Positions 5,093 to 5,163 of a stretch of 5,163 bases of DNA are shown piece by piece (position 1 is the first letter of the stretch; each line of letters begins with the position of its first letter). Source of the stretch: an uncultured Pseudobdellovibrionaceae bacterium (GTDB lineage Bacteria > Bdellovibrionota > Bdellovibrionia > Bdellovibrionales > JAMPXM01); assembly GCA_934277865.1 (NCBI GenBank), contig CAKQVW010000224.1, positions 1-5,163 of the forward strand. The letters are read 5' to 3'. The position numbers were made by a program, and so were the translations under genes. A model generated the notes under the pieces. That model was not told the DNA's origin. It was given only the letters and a program-made list of their open reading frames with translations, and ran no database searches.

Positions 5093-5163
5093 TTACATCA
5101 CGGAAGGTCGTTGGATGGGAAGCGATTTACTACCGATGGTTCTAATCCTCGTCACGGGAGTGG
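5093..5163 (-). CDS. Possible 3' end of an upstream gene (partial)
   Basis: On the minus strand one frame is open from the window edge to a TAA at 5095-5093, giving at least 22 residues ending QRPSVM. The stop would lie 7 bases before the Maf-YggS ATG and overlap its Shine-Dalgarno sequence, a typical operon junction. The fragment is too short to assign a family, and it uses AGG and AGA arginine codons. A rival reading is a + strand gene starting at 5115 behind a GGAAGG site. The two cannot be separated without sequence beyond the edge. Confidence 0.35.
   Translation of the reverse strand, partial: TPVTRIRTIGSKSLPIQRPSVM

Overview
The window reads as a chromosomal housekeeping stretch of a Gram-negative bacterium with roughly balanced base composition (about half G+C by eye). 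Two genes on the + strand carry Sec-type signal peptides. A compact minus-strand cluster encodes a DivIVA-family cell-pole/division protein, pyrroline-5-carboxylate reductase (ProC) and one protein that joins a Maf nucleotide pyrophosphatase to a YggS/YlmE PLP-binding protein. DivIVA together with exported enzymes suggests a deltaproteobacteria-like lineage. Bdellovibrionota (Bdellovibrio and relatives) is my best guess, but this is inference from gene content only. I see no transposon, integrase, CRISPR array, tRNA or rRNA.

Layout. Positions 1-44 hold the leader and a strong ribosome binding site of the first gene. 45-836 (+) is an exported dienelactone-hydrolase-family enzyme with an intact Cys/Asp/His triad, followed by a GC-rich hairpin (844-872). 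1014-1928 (+) is an exported endonuclease I-type (beta-beta-alpha-metal) nuclease; its best start is the ATG at 1014, not the GTG at 981. A textbook bidirectional terminator (1962-1993) separates it from the convergent minus-strand cluster. Reading that cluster in its own direction from the right edge: a possible 3' tail of another gene (5163-5093), the Maf-YggS fusion (5085-3745), an 88-base gap with a candidate small ORF that overlaps the proC start by ATGA (3727-3653), proC (3656-2799), a 97- to 118-base gap with a plausible sigma70-like promoter, and divIVA (2680-2027; the open frame runs back to 2707).

How the genes fit together. yggS-proC adjacency is common in bacteria, and yggS (ylmE) lies near divIVA in Gram-positive division clusters, so the minus strand resembles a reduced version of that arrangement in a Gram-negative. 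YggS proteins buffer pyridoxal phosphate, ProC makes proline, Maf proteins hydrolyse nucleotides and have been tied to septum formation, and DivIVA marks curved membrane and poles. The two + strand enzymes act outside the cytoplasm and look unrelated to this cluster.

The items most worth a second look are the Maf-YggS fusion with a T7 homopolymer at its domain junction, the candidate coupling ORF in front of proC, and the changed membrane-contact residues of DivIVA. I did not find convincing evidence of a wholly new biological system.
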